A DNA stretch of 64,000 bases from Trichobilharzia szidati (GCA_944472155.2 OX235273.1:8467204-8531203), one strand, 5' to 3'. Positions 43,395 through 54,350 are shown, counted from the first letter of the stretch. Notes: generated by a model not told the origin, from the letters alone. Program-made: numbers and translations.

Positions 43395-44475
43395 CAAAAT
43401 AATCGAGCAAAGAATATTCTTTTCGATAAATTCCACTTCTGGCTCTACAATTATATATGTATGTTTATATACACAGGATATTCTAGATTAGTAGTTAATA
43501 ACAATATTAGCGTTTTTTAAATAATGTCGATTTGTAAAGTAAGATCACAATGGAATTACAGTTCATTAAAGATGCCTAAGTTATAATAATAATAATAATA
43601 ATGATATAATAGCGAATAGAATATCAACTAAAATTAGACAAATTCCACAAGAACTCAGGATCATTCAAACCTAGATGGCCATAGGGGTAATGATAATGTC
43701 TGAAGTATCTTCTTTTGGATGCATAAATTAGGCTTGTTAATATGGATCCCCACAGCCTCAGCAATGTTTAGTAGTCGAACTCTTAAGGCAAAATTGAGAT
43801 TCGTAGGTATGCGGTAAATGACCCTGAAAGCATGATTAACGTCAATCTTGTGTTCTGTCTCCACAAGGTGAGACAGAATAGAGCTAGGAATAGATTTTGT
43901 TTGTCCTTTGCTTAAGCAGGCAGGGTGATGTTCGGAAATTCGACGCGAAACACGCCAAATTGTACGGCCTTTGTAACTGGCTCCACAGGAGCAGTTAAAT
44001 TGATAGATACACATGGAACAGGCGGAATTAGGCAGTTTATCTTTTATTCCCGAGCGCAAAAGAGGAGTAGTTTTGAAAACACAGCGTAATTCAGCAGCAG
44101 GGAATGCTCCTTTTACCTCATTTCTAAGGCGCTGTGTTAGTATCTCACTGGTGTTGTCTCCTAGGAACTGCATCTGTAAGAATAAGGCCTTTTTAGGAAC
44201 TGTTGGTACCTTGGGCTGCCTTGATTTTAGATTCATATTCTTATCAATAAACTTTTCTGGATAACCATTTTCACTCAGTAACCGTTTAATATTATTAAGT
44301 TCCTCATCAAGACATTTATTCGAGCAGATTGCTCTTGCCTATAATCCAAGCACTTTATTAGATTGCGTTTGTATTTCAAGGGCACAAAGCTGAGAAAATG
44401 TGTGTACTGGCCCGTTGATGTAGGTTTTCTATAAACACTTCTTCTTATTGTGTCGTCCTCTTGTCTGGTCATTAT
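43395..44475 (-). pseudogene. PLE-D: connector, GIY-YIG endonuclease and 3' end
   Basis: The minus strand encodes TIRRSVYRKPTSTGQYTHFL, then a frame break. The second frame follows (43,661-44,236) with VPKKALFLQMQFLGDNTSE, CIYQFNCSCGASYKGRTIWR, RRISEHHPAC and LLNIAEAVGIHINKPNLCIQ. The YIG of the nuclease is changed to YKG. The 3' region ends at about 43,395 in a hammerhead-like relic. The RT palm is missing. Confidence 0.8.
43405..43445 (-). ncRNA. Hammerhead-like relic at PLE-D end
   Basis: The minus strand shows stem I GAGC with GCTC (perfect), GAA, and self-complementary stem III AAGAATATTCTT. The 5' core reads CAGAAGT in place of CTGATGA, so it is not expected to cleave. Confidence 0.4.
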
Positions 44476-44499
44476 ATATTCTTCGTAATGTGTTTTGTA

Positions 44500-45125
44500 G
44501 TCTTTACTATTTTCTTATCACCTAATATGTATATCCGTTTGAGCGGAAGATGTTTCTTCTGTGAATTTTGTACTTATCCGCCTGTTGAAACCCACGTATC
44601 TTTGTGTATGTCCTATTCATTTTGAAGAGACTCACGATGACTTCCCATCCTGTGTTGTCTCCTCCCAGTTTGTTATTCATATCATCCGTTAGGAATTCGA
44701 AGTCGCCATTTGCTATCTGCAACTGTCCTGAGAAGTCTTCGTTCCTCTTTTTTAGTCTGAAGTGTTTGTGTAAGAACCCAACATCGGATAATTGTATCTT
44801 CCCTTCCTTTTTGATTGAATCTTCCGGTCATGATAGTCGATCCCTCAGATTTTTGATAGCTGTCTTCTAGTTAACTGGAGTTAACTGTGCAGTTAACAAT
44901 TTGAAGAGTCCACTTCCCTTTCATCGTCTCTTTCAGACTCTCATCGATTTGCTGCGGAAAATAACTTTATCTTTCGCATGTTTTTCCATACGCTGAAGCT
45001 TCTTTAACTACCGGACTGATTTTCTGAAGTAGGATCGTTAAATCCACATTCAACCGTCTCTATTTTCCAGAACTTAGAGCCCATTAGTAAACTAGGCAAT
45101 GTCTATACCATTTCCATAAATATAC
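44500..45125 (-). other. Possible N-terminal part of a PLE, unassigned
   Basis: An open minus-strand stretch reads GFLHKHFRLKKRNEDFSGQL, then FLTDDMNNKLGGDNTGWEVI and FKMNRTYTKIRGF. I do not recognise it. It lies upstream, in the same orientation, of PLE-D, so it may be that element's N-terminus joined to the connector after loss of the RT core. Confidence 0.3.
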
Positions 45126-45149
45126 ATAATTTCAGAATGTACTACTCAC

Positions 45150-45320
45150 CAGACGACACGAATGTACGATCCAAAGATCGATATACCACAAGCCAACATG
45201 GACTGGGCAGTTTATCAACTAACAGAGCCTTGTCCCACTAATCCGAAAGAGAAACCTGGTAGGTGCGTTGTGTTCAAGGACTAGAAAAATCTGCTCGGAA
45301 GATATGGTAGAGAAAGAATT
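45150..45320 (+). pseudogene. PLE-E, left part (host of nested insertion)
   Basis: With small frame breaks it encodes TIQRSIYHKPTWTGQFIN and RKRNLVGALCSRTRKICSED then MVEKEL, the RT-connector block of PLEs. The coding sequence stops abruptly at 45,320 and resumes in frame at 48,044-48,056 with the same 13 bases. Confidence 0.75.
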
Positions 45321-46709
45321 CAATATTCAGCGAAGAGACTCTTTTCAACGAATTTATTATCAAGCTGTACAATCGTATATATATATGGTTTTTAAGAAAT
45401 TATATCCGGTGAGAGAATTAAGTCAAAAGTGTGAATACATGAAATAATAATAGTATGAAATGCAATTAAAATATTTGTGATTATAATCATAGTTTAATGT
45501 CGAGTGGCAAAATAATTAATGTCGTATACAGAATAATGCATAAGGTGTATAGATTTTGGAAAGGGGTAAATAATTATAAGATTAGTAGACGAATATAAAA
45601 TGTTACATAACATGGTGTGAAATTTGATAAGATAGAATTCAACATTGCATAAATAAATATATAAAAATTAATAATTTTGGGTTTAAAATGTCAAGTGGGT
45701 CAAGTGGAAAAGATTCAGTGCGAAAACTAATAATAATAATGATAATAATATTAATAATAGTCGTAGTTATAAGGGAAAAGTACATAGAATAACTAAATAA
45801 ATAAAATAAAATAAATAAATGTCTATCCCTCTACGGCCAAGGCAGAAGTAGGGATTGTACATACTTCTTTTGTACACATAGGTCTGGCTTAAAGTCACGA
45901 ATTGCCAAGGCCTCAGCTGTCTTTAGAAGTCTGTAACGAAGAAAACGCTTGGAAGTTAGCATGTATTCTATATATGATCTTAAAATCATGGTCAGGGTTG
46001 ACAGAGTGGCAGAAGTCGATCAGGTGTTCCAAAATAGAGCTTCTCACACACTTCTTTTCTCTAATCTTATAATTATGTATCCCTTTCTAAAATCTATACA
46101 CCTTATGCATTATTCTGTATACGACATTAATTATTGTGCCACTCGACATTAAACTATGATTATAATCAAAACAGATGATTCAGCGAAGAGACTCTTTTCA
46201 ACGAATTTTTCATCAAGCTGTACAATCGTATATATATGGTTTTTTTTTAAAAGTTATATCCGGTGAGGGAATTGAAACATAGGTGTGAATGCATGAAATA
46301 ATAATAATATGAAGTGCAATTAAAACTAAAATGTTTGTGATTATAATCGTAGTTAAATGTCAAGTGGCAAAGTAAATTAATGTCATATATAGAATAATGC
46401 ATAGGATGGATAGAACTTGAAAAAGGGTGTGCAATTATAAGATTAGTAGACAAATCGAAAAAATAAAAACGTTACGTAATATTGTGTGAAATTTAATAGC
46501 ATAGAATTTAATGTTGCATAAAGGAATTGATTTAGAATGACAAGTGGAACAAGTGAAATAATACCGGGGACAATTAAAAGTGAGAGTAGTAATAGTAACA
46601 ATTGACTTAATAAGGAAGAGTATACAAATTGAATAGACAAAAATGAAAAAATGGAGAGTTGGTAGAGCTAAAGTATGATTGGGGATTACCATACTTTAGC
46701 ATAGAGGGA

Positions 46710-47715
46710 TTAAGACCATGAAAGTTGGAGGGGTTGAACGAACTTCTTCTGTACACAGAGATCTGGCTTTTCTGTTTCGATAGCCAAAGCTTCAGCAATA
46801 CAGATGAGTTGGGTACGTAGGGATTCGGGTAGATTACTCTTTGCCTTGTAGATGACTTTGAAGGCGGAGGCTATAGAGAAAGGGTGATCATTATCGACCA
46901 GATGTTCAATGATCGCGCTTCTTATTGCTCCACTACCACCTTTTCGTAACCATGCAGGATAGTGTTCTTGCACCCTCTTGGACAAAACTCGTGTCGAACG
47001 ACCGATATACCTAGCTCCACAAGAGCAGGTGAATTGATAAACACACATAGAGTTGGTCAACAGCGGGATCTTGTCCTTCAGGTTATTGAACAATAATGGT
47101 CGACTAGAAAAGGCTATTCTCAGGGATGCAGCAGGGAATGTTCTTTTCAGGGATTGTGATATCCTCCGTTTCATGATATCGGAAGCTAAGTCCCCTTTGA
47201 ATTCCAAGCTCATGTAAAGTGTCTTCTTGGGTACGGTTGATAACTCACGTTTTTTAGGATTTGAATGAATATTCTTATCTATAAAACGTGGTGGAAATCC
47301 ATTTTCTATTAGGATTTTCCTCAAGATGTATAACTCATCTTCCACAGTATCAGGGCTACATATGCACCGAATACGAGTGGCAAGCGACCGGATCAGGTTT
47401 CGTTTTCGACCAATGGGTACCCAACTGTAGAAATTTGTCAGTTGACCATTCCATGACAGCTTGCGATAAATCGATCTTTTCAGCGTTCCATCGGTCCTTC
47501 TTGATAAGTTCACATCGAGGAAATGCATGCTAGACTCGTTCTTCATTTCGAGTGTGAATTTTATCGCCGGATGGCAACCATTAAATACATTTAATATATT
47601 ATTTAAGTTACAATCACTATTACAAATAATAAAGGTGTCATCTACATACCTTTTATACATTTGAAAACTTTGGATTATAGGCTTCAGCTGATCATTTTCT
47701 AGACTGGACATAAAA
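46710..47715 (-). CDS. PLE-B3 reverse transcriptase (part) and GIY-YIG endonuclease, open frame
   Basis: One unbroken minus-strand frame reads FMSSLENDQLKPIIQSFQ, MYKRYVDDTFIICNSD (RT motif C), and FTLEMKNESSMHFLDVNLSR. CSPDTVEDELYILRKIL, VPKKTLYMSLEFKGD and CVYQFTCSCGARYIGRSTRV (intact GIY-YIG) follow, then KRVQEHYPAWL and IAEALAIETEKPDLCVQ near the C-terminus. The first six residues of the 341-codon frame derive from the inverted terminal arm. RT motifs upstream of YVDD are absent, so it cannot encode a full enzyme, but the absence of stops marks a recent insertion. Confidence 0.85.
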
Positions 47716-47750
47716 CTTTTTAAAAAAAAACCCATATATATACGATTGTA

Positions 47751-47790
47751 CAGCTTGATGATAAATTCGTTGAAAAGAGTCTCTTCGCTG
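47751..47790 (+). ncRNA. Hammerhead-like motif in inverted arm of PLE-B3
   Basis: Stem I is CAGC with GCTG, the core TTGATGA (C3 to T), stem II weak, then GAA, and self-complementary stem III AAGAGTCTCTT. C lies at the cleavage position. The same motif recurs near 33.95 (minus), 35.62, 45.34 (minus), 46.19 (minus), 47.97 and 49.77 kb. Confidence 0.45.
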
Positions 47791-48043
47791 AATCATTTAT
47801 TTTGATTTTCTATATGTTACAATGGGAATTTTCCATGATTTATGATTATAATGACAAATATTTTAATTGCATTTCATACTATTATTATTTCATGTATTCA
47901 CACCTTTGACCTAATTCCCTCACCGGATATAATTTCTTAAAAACCATATATATATACGATTGTACAGCTTGATAATAAATTCGTTGAAAAGAGTCTCTTC
48001 GCTGAATATTGTGTTTTTAATGCTACAATGGGAATTATTGAAT

Positions 48044-49180
48044 TAGAGAAAGAATTAAATTTTTTGCGTAAAACCCTACTAGAGAATGGGTATCCACAAA
48101 GATCCGTTGACAAAAACATGAATGAGAAGCCTCCGGTGTCAAACATTGCAACGGTTCCTAAGAAGACTCTCTTCATGAACCTAGAATTCAAAGGTGATGT
48201 TGCAGCGGAAATTCTCATAGACCACCTTTCTAAATGTCTGAAGAAGACATTTCCAACAGCCACTCTACGTATCATATTCTCCTGCAGACTGTTAATCTAG
48301 TCTAACGCTAAGGACAAGATACCGCTTTTCACCACTTCAATGTGTATTTATCAATTTACTTGGTCGTGTGGAGCAAATTATATCGGCCGTACGCAACGTC
48401 AAGTCCACAAACGTATTCTGGAACCCAGCTTGGTTATCCAGAGGAGAAAAGAAGAATAGCAACAGCTTGATCCTCGAACACCTTGTCATCTCTGAACATC
48501 GAGCACCCCCACAGGAATGCGTCACAGTGTTACACAGAGTCCCTCAGTATCGTACAAAGGGACTTCAGATACGCCATCTGTACATAGCTGAAGCATTAGC
48601 TATTCGACATCTGAAACCGGACCTCTGCATCCAAAAGAGATACATACATCCTCTTGCCATACCATGGCCAGAGTAAAGTTCTTACCACAATTTTGCTTCT
48701 TTCCTTTATTGTGTAAGTTCAATATTATTATTTTATTTTATTAATACTTTTATTATCATTATTATTCCCATCATCCACATTTCATTACCACTCTATTACT
48801 GTTTATTGATAACATTGCTTTTCATAAATATTTTATACAAAAACACTTTATAGCCTTTCCACTAGTTCCTGTCCATTTTAGACGAGATTATTGATTATTC
48901 ACTATCTCACACTTATTACATCATGCCAACTTCTGTCTCCTTTCTAACTTACAATTAGTCATCCCTTCTTACACCTTACATTATGTAATACAATTTTCCA
49001 AGGACAAAATTTACCAGTATCTGATTGGTCTAAAGATTTCTTTGTTAATTATAATTACGATTATTGTACAGCTCATGAAAATGAATCGTCGAAAAGAAAA
49101 TTTTCTTCGCTGTTTTTGCCTTTTTCTTATAATTTCAGAATATTCTGAAGGCCGAATGAATTTGTTTTCGGCATCCATTC
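48044..49180 (+). pseudogene. PLE-E, right part: GIY-YIG endonuclease and 3' end
   Basis: It resumes with ELNFLRKTLLENGYPQRSVD, then VPKKTLFMNLEFKGDVAAEI. A stop follows near 48,298, then CIYQFTWSCGANYIGRTQRQ in the GIY-YIG block, a frame change, and RHLYIAEALAIRHLKPDLCI to AIPWPE. The 3' untranslated region ends with a hammerhead-like motif at 49,068-49,113. With the 45.15-45.32 kb piece it forms one PLE interrupted by PLE-B2. Confidence 0.82.
49068..49113 (+). ncRNA. Hammerhead-like motif at PLE-E end
   Basis: Stem I is ACAGC with GCTGT (five pairs), then GAA, stem III AAGAAAATTTTCTT fully self-complementary, and C at the cleavage position. The 5' core is degenerate (TCATGAA). Confidence 0.4.
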
Positions 49181-49231
49181 AGAACTAATAATGGAACGCT
49201 TCGCATATACATGTTAATTTAAACTCCATTA

Positions 49232-49855
49232 CAGAAAAAGTTCGTTCAACCCCTCCAACTTTCATGGTCTTAATCCCTCTATGCTAAAGTATGGTAATCC
49301 CCAATCATACTTTAGCTCTACCAACTCTCCATTTTTTCATTTTTGTCTATTCAATTTGTATACTCTTCCTTATTAAGTCAATTGTTACTATTACTACTCT
49401 CACTTTTAATTGTCCCCGGTATTATTTCACTTGTTCCACTTGTCATTCTAAATCAATTCCTTTATGCAACATTAAATTCTATGCTATTAAATTTCACACA
49501 ATATTACGTAACGTTTTTATTTTTTCGATTTGTCTACTAATCTTATAATTGCACACCCTTTTTCAAGTTCTATCCATCCTATGCATTATTCTATATATGA
49601 CATTAATTTACTTTGCCACTTGACATTTAACTACGATTATAATCACAAACATTTTAGTTTTAATTGCACTTCATATTATTATTATTTCATGCATTCACAC
49701 CTATGTTTCAATTCCCTCACCGGATATAACTTTTAAAAAAAAACCATATATATACGATTGTACAGCTTGATGAAAAATTCGTTGAAAAGAGTCTCTTCGC
49801 TGAATCATTTGTTTTGATTTTCTATAAGTTACAATGGGAATTTTCCATGAAAGGC
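49232..49855 (+). mobile_element. PLE-B3 3' end, second copy in inverse orientation
   Basis: Translations in different frames of 49,291-49,736 are identical to those of 46,247-46,692 on the minus strand, so the DNA appears identical there. It starts in the last codons of the PLE frame ('agttcgttcaacccctcc') and ends with the terminal motif and the following 'gttacaatgggaattttcc'. It forms a long inverted repeat with PLE-B3. Confidence 0.85.
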
Positions 49856-49869
49856 ATATTTAACTATCC

Positions 49870-50335
49870 AGAAATATCTTTGGTGTACACAGAACAAAAC
49901 AGAGTAAAAGTTGTACGAAAAAAAATCGCGTAGACACGAAATTGAATTTCGCACGAAAATGTATTGTCACCATTGAACAAAAAAACAAACAAATAAACAA
50001 ATAAAATGAACGAAGAAGAAACTTTATTCGGAAATGTTTCTGTCCTGTATTTAGAATATCATTAAAATGTATACATAATTATAGATTTTTATTAATCTCG
50101 TTTGTTTGAATGATGCTCAGTCCAAAAGACATTTGTGCGTGTGTGTGTGTGTGAATGTCGGCACACAAGGCGTTATGTTATGCAAAACAAAACGGCAAAG
50201 GCAAAGTAAACTGCAGTAATGCGAACGAGGTAAAGTAAGTAAAGCAGGCGAAAGGAATAAAACGTACCGACAATCATAAGCTGAATATTTCGCCTATTCT
50301 CAAAATTTTCAGGAACAGTTCATTTTTCCAATATC
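49870..50335. other. No gene recognised
   Basis: AT-rich spacer with a short (gt)n at about 50,137-50,151. Confidence 0.35.
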
Positions 50336-50339
50336 ATCT

Positions 50340-51320
50340 TTTTCCTATGATATTTTCTATGTTTTATGTGTATATATCTATCCTAGATGTTTCTCTAGTG
50401 AAAACGACTAACAGCACAATGAAAAGATCTATATTAAAAAAATCGTCATGGATGGGACAGGATATACAATTGAAAACCCAACCCTTACTCCTACAATTCG
50501 TTAACTCTCGCATTCTACCTATTATTCTCTATTGTTCCCCCTTAGTTTTTCCCAGGCTACTGAAGAAAGACTATAACATATTATGCAGGATGTTAAAGGT
50601 TGTCAGCAGGGTAAGCAACGTGCCACTTAACCAGCTTGTTAATATTCTGGTCGACAGGCACATGGACTCATGTGAAAAATGGGCTTAATCCATTTTATCT
50701 AACTCACACCACCCTCTTCACTCACAACTCTCCCCTTGCATCTCATCAGGTAAAACCAGAAGCCTATATAGAAAACTACATGCTCGCAGCAGCAAGTACA
50801 AAAACTCAACCATACCCTACTTAGCTCGTGTTCTGTGCGATAAAGAAAGCAATAGGCGTGACACCCATAATTCATTAAATAGTCAGTAGTACAACTGGAC
50901 CTCGTCTTTCCAACTCATATCATTTATGGCTACAAAATTTTCTTTCTTTCTTTCTTTTCCTTGTCTCTATCTCTCTTTTTTTCCGTTATGTTCCGCTTTT
51001 TTCCTTTTTCCGCTTACGACAGTTAATATGACAGCATCTGCTTTTCTAACACCTTCAAACACTGTTCAGCTTTACCTTTGCTACTGACATGCCAATATGT
51101 TGTTGTCATAATGAACTGAGATTTCCTTAATCTATGTAGAATTCTATTTATTGATAATGTACTAACTGGATGCAATACTGTAGTAAAAATGCTGAGAATT
51201 CTATTCTGTATCACAAGTACTGTTTTGGAATAAAGCAAATTATAATAATAATTATTATTAAAAAAAATCCAGTATCACAACAACTTAGTCAGAACATTGT
51301 TAGTTATCACTATTATCATT
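50340..51320 (+). mobile_element. PLE relic split by a CR1-like insertion
   Basis: The left part encodes DVSLVKTTNSTMKRSILKKS then SWMGQD, the connector of an A-type PLE. After the CR1-like element it continues at about 51,270 with IQYHNNLVRTLL, matching IQYKKNLVRTLF of PLE-A. About 24 bp of the PLE are missing at the junction. Confidence 0.7.
50470..51267 (+). mobile_element. CR1-like retrotransposon, 3' part
   Basis: The frame reads QPLLLQFVNSRILPIILYCS, LLKKDYNILCRMLKVVSRVS and LVDRHMDSCEKWA. The end is 'tactgttttggaataaagca' and (aat)n, the same 3' end as the copy finishing at 54.1 kb. It is 5'-truncated. Confidence 0.85.
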
Positions 51321-51324
51321 CCAT

Positions 51325-52206
51325 TGAGTTCTGTGAGGGATATAGGGCTTCAACAACACATCCCCACTTTATTCAATTCTCTGCTGTCCTCTTCAAATGG
51401 GTCCTCAATTGACTATAATCTGTCACCTCCTTCTTAAATTCACAGGATCTACTCCATGTCACCCTCGCATCACTGAACTATTCATCGCCTGCTTCCTTTC
51501 GGGGTTCCCCTCGAGTAATGGCCTGCATTGAGCGCTATGTCATTCGACGGCCTCGTCAAAGTATGCCAGACCGATCTCCATTTTCTCCTCCATTTTATAT
51601 ATATATATATTTATATACTGGCCATTTAATCTTCAGTATGGAGCCATCTGGCGAAGGTGGCAGCTGTTGATAAAAGTCTGCAGTGGCTTGTTAAGAATCC
51701 TTTTCTTGACACTGACCAACTTCCTGACTCGTATGGAAGAACTGACTGACTGACTTCATATTCGTGTTGAAAATCCGCATCTTGTTTTTTACGCTGGCTG
51801 AGTTAGTGCAGACGATTTCCAAACTGGTTTCAGGTTGATGAAGGCGTATCTTCCCTTTCCGATTCTGGCTGGCCCTGACATATCCAGCCATATCCTCTGG
51901 CTGTGGTTGAAACCTTGCTTCCCGGTAACCTCTTTCAAGTTTTTCCCGTTGATGGTGATTAGTGCTGACTGTTGTTGCTGTTGGTTGATTGTTTGTTAAT
52001 CTTCATCACTTCCATCTTCTCCGTATTCACCTACAGTCCTGTCTTCACTGCCAGCCAGCATCTTCTGCCAGTTTGTTGGTTTTCGACTGTAAGTCTTCGA
52101 GTTTGTGTGACATTAAACATAAATCATCCACACGCGAAAACCAGATCTTCTAGAATCTTCTTGTCGGTGGTCCAGCGTATTCCTGTCTCCTCACTACCCT
52201 CTATAT
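51325..52206 (-). mobile_element. RTE-type retrotransposon, antisense 3' half
   Basis: The minus strand carries the RTE post-RT region and 3' tail in reverse order. It includes a frame with HQPETSLEIVCTNSASVKNK and FNTNMKSVSQFFHTS, and a (caa)n-type stretch near 51,975. It is interrupted by a (ta)n run near 51,600 and broken. Confidence 0.8.
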
Positions 52207-52214
52207 GACGTATA

Positions 52215-52370
52215 ATCGATCAAACCTACCAAGGGGAGTGAAATCAAGACATCTGAGAATAGCCGAGGTAGGCACTGGCGATCGAAAAACTCTAAATCAC
52301 TCTATGTATTCAAAAGAAGTAAGTCAAACCATTGTCCCTACCGTGGCCTTCGTGAAAAGTCAGTCCCACC
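52215..52370 (+). mobile_element. PLE C-terminal relic
   Basis: RHLRIAEV corresponds to the L.IAEALAI block, and after a frame shift 'tattcaaaagaagtaag' matches the V/IQKKYV coding sequence near PLE ends. Confidence 0.45.
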
Positions 52371-52599
52371 AATAATGATTATCCAACTACCTTTCTTTTT
52401 TTCAACCTTCCCGTTTATTTATGTTATATTTACATTTTTAATTCTTATCTGCATTACTAGATTTCGTTGCTGTTTTGTTATTTTTATAAATATGTCCGAA
52501 CTTCCTACCTATTTTGTTAGAACTACGTCCTTAATTTGTATTTATATAAACTGACGAATTTTCCAGCAATTATAATCTTATGTTGTCTCTTCTACCCGA

Positions 52600-54115
52600 T
52601 CTTCCTGATTATTACACTTACTAATTTTATCGATTAAGCTTTATACATCTGCTTTCGACTCAGTACCCAGGGACATTTTACTAAACAAGCTTGCTGAAAC
52701 TCAAACTGACTGTTGGGTTGTCAAATAGCTCCATTCTTATTTCTCAGGAAGAAAGCAATACACTGTATGTCAGGGAAAGTCGTCCACTTCATTGCTTACT
52801 GAGGCTGATGTCCCTCAAGGCGCTGTCCTTTCTCCTTTTCTGTTTTCTTTCTTCTTGCATGACTTGCCTCACTCTGATGATGAAATGAACTTTGTTAAGT
52901 ATGTTGATGATCTAACTATTTCAATGTCTGTTAACTCTCAGCTTGACTGCATTAACATTAACAACTTTCTATCAGGAATTAGCGTATGGTCTTCGTCTAA
53001 CGGCCTTAAACTTAATTCTTCCAAATGTCAGACTGTTAATTTCAGTTTCCGATGTAAACGAAAGTTAAATGAAGCCGTTGGTTCATATAACCCTTGCAAA
53101 ATCGATGATACTGATATAGAAACCAAGTCTGAAGTTAAGTATCTTGGTTTAATTCTCTCTTCTGATCTATTCTGGTCCTCTCATATCTTAGCGATTTCTC
53201 AAAGAATATTTCGTCTGACTTTTTACATTAAGAAGTTAAGGCACTCAGGCATAACTCAACCACTCCTCTTACAGTTTATCAACTCGTGTACTTTACCTAT
53301 TCTTCTTTACTGTTCATCATTATTCTTTCCTGGATTGCTAAAAAAGGACTACGTCATACTTCGTAGAACTCTGAAGACTGTCAGTAGGACGAGTGGTATC
53401 CCATTGGGCCATATCGTTGACATTGTCACTGATAGGCACTTGATGTCATGCAACAAATTTGCTAAAGGAATTTTGTCAGACTCTGAGCACCCACTCCACC
53501 CGCAGTTCCAACCTTGTGTCTCCTCAGGTAAAACAAGAAGTCTTTTCAGAAGAATTTATGCACGTACGTCTAAGTATAAAAATTCCACTATACAATAATA
53601 TTTAGCACGTACTTTATGTGATGAAAATAGTGTCAGACATGAACTAACTAACCTTCTTTGCACTACTAAATAAACCATTTCCTTCACCCTTAAAGCATCA
53701 TACATTATTGTTATTGTATTTCTTATATATATAAACCTCTCAATTTTTTCGTTTTGTTTATTTTTTCTATAAGTGTGAACATAATTTAAGCTGTGTTATA
53801 ACTGTTAATTTTGTATTTCCCCTCACTATACTATATCAACAGAACGTTAGACCCAATAATCTATAACATGCTAAAGTTTCCAAACTGAATCGACAATACT
53901 GTTTGAACTAAACTCACTGTTATTATTATTATTATTATATCTAATAATTATGTCGTAAATGTGGAGAAATTCCTCCGATTAATTTTGTTTTAATTTTTAA
54001 TTTTATATATATTTTGAGTAAATCAGATGTAATATTGTGACAAATGCTGAGAATTCCATTCTGCATTATAAGTAGTGCTGTTTTTGGAATAAAGTAAATT
54101 ATTATCATTATTATT
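52600..54115 (+). mobile_element. CR1-like retrotransposon (SR1-like), RT and 3' region
   Basis: Motif A reads SAFDSVPRDILLNKL near 52,650. One frame then runs from 52,792 to 53,598 with DVPQGAVLSPFLFSFFLHDL (motif B), FVKYVDDLTISM (motif C, YVDD), WSSSNGLKLNSSKCQTVNFS, and VKYLGLILSSDLFWSSHI. ITQPLLLQFINSCTLPILLY follows. The 3' region ends in 'ttttggaataaagtaaatta' and (att)n. The endonuclease domain is missing and a stop lies between motifs A and B. Confidence 0.88.
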
Positions 54116-54119
54116 ATTA

Positions 54120-54215
54120 TTATTCACCGAAAATACATGAATGTACAACAGCTTGGACGATGAATTCGTCGAAAAGAAAATTTTCATCTCTACAACCGTC
54201 TTTTTAATAATTTAA
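54120..54215 (+). mobile_element. PLE terminal relic
   Basis: The stretch 'aattcgtcgaaaagaaaatt' with upstream 'caacagcttgga' matches the hammerhead-like end of PLE-E. No coding part remains. Confidence 0.5.
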
Positions 54216-54224
54216 ACTACAAGA

Positions 54225-54350
54225 TGATGGCAAGCCACCTAGAATAGTGGCCACATTGTAAACTTGACTGATGGAATTTAGTTTGTATCGGACAAAGGAC
54301 TAGACACCTTACACTAGTTACTAAGTAGCGTCCAGTCAATGTGTGTCATT
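54225..54350 (-). repeat. SINE-T relic
   Basis: The stretch 'ggactagacaccttacacta' and neighbouring blocks match the arm region of the 28.9 kb SINE-T copy. Confidence 0.55.

Larger units (their letters stand above)
46167..47840 (-). mobile_element. PLE-B3, innermost insertion
   Basis: It is bounded by the 12-bp duplication 'tatgattataat' at 46,155-46,166 and 47,841-47,852. The minus-strand body holds the 3' region and a 341-codon frame. The right end (about 47,716-47,840) is a plus-strand copy of the element's own terminus (inverted arm of roughly 0.1 kb). Confidence 0.88.
45321..48043 (-). mobile_element. PLE-B2, inserted in PLE-E and itself split by PLE-B3
   Basis: It is bounded by the 13-bp target duplication 'tagagaaagaatt' at 45,308-45,320 and 48,044-48,056. 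The left segment (45,321 to about 46,050) is the 3' part of a B-type PLE on the minus strand, from the terminal motif to the C-terminal coding region. The segments 46,050-46,154 and 47,853-48,043 are a plus-strand copy of the same 3' end, so the element has inverted ends. PLE-B3 lies between those two segments. Apart from B3 it is about 1.05 kb long. Confidence 0.85.

Noticed and set aside
46247..46692. Hydrophobic frames of 65-85 codons (also at 49,291-49,736)
   Set aside because: They lie in the AT-rich 3' untranslated region of PLE-B3; identity of both sets reflects DNA duplication, not coding constraint.
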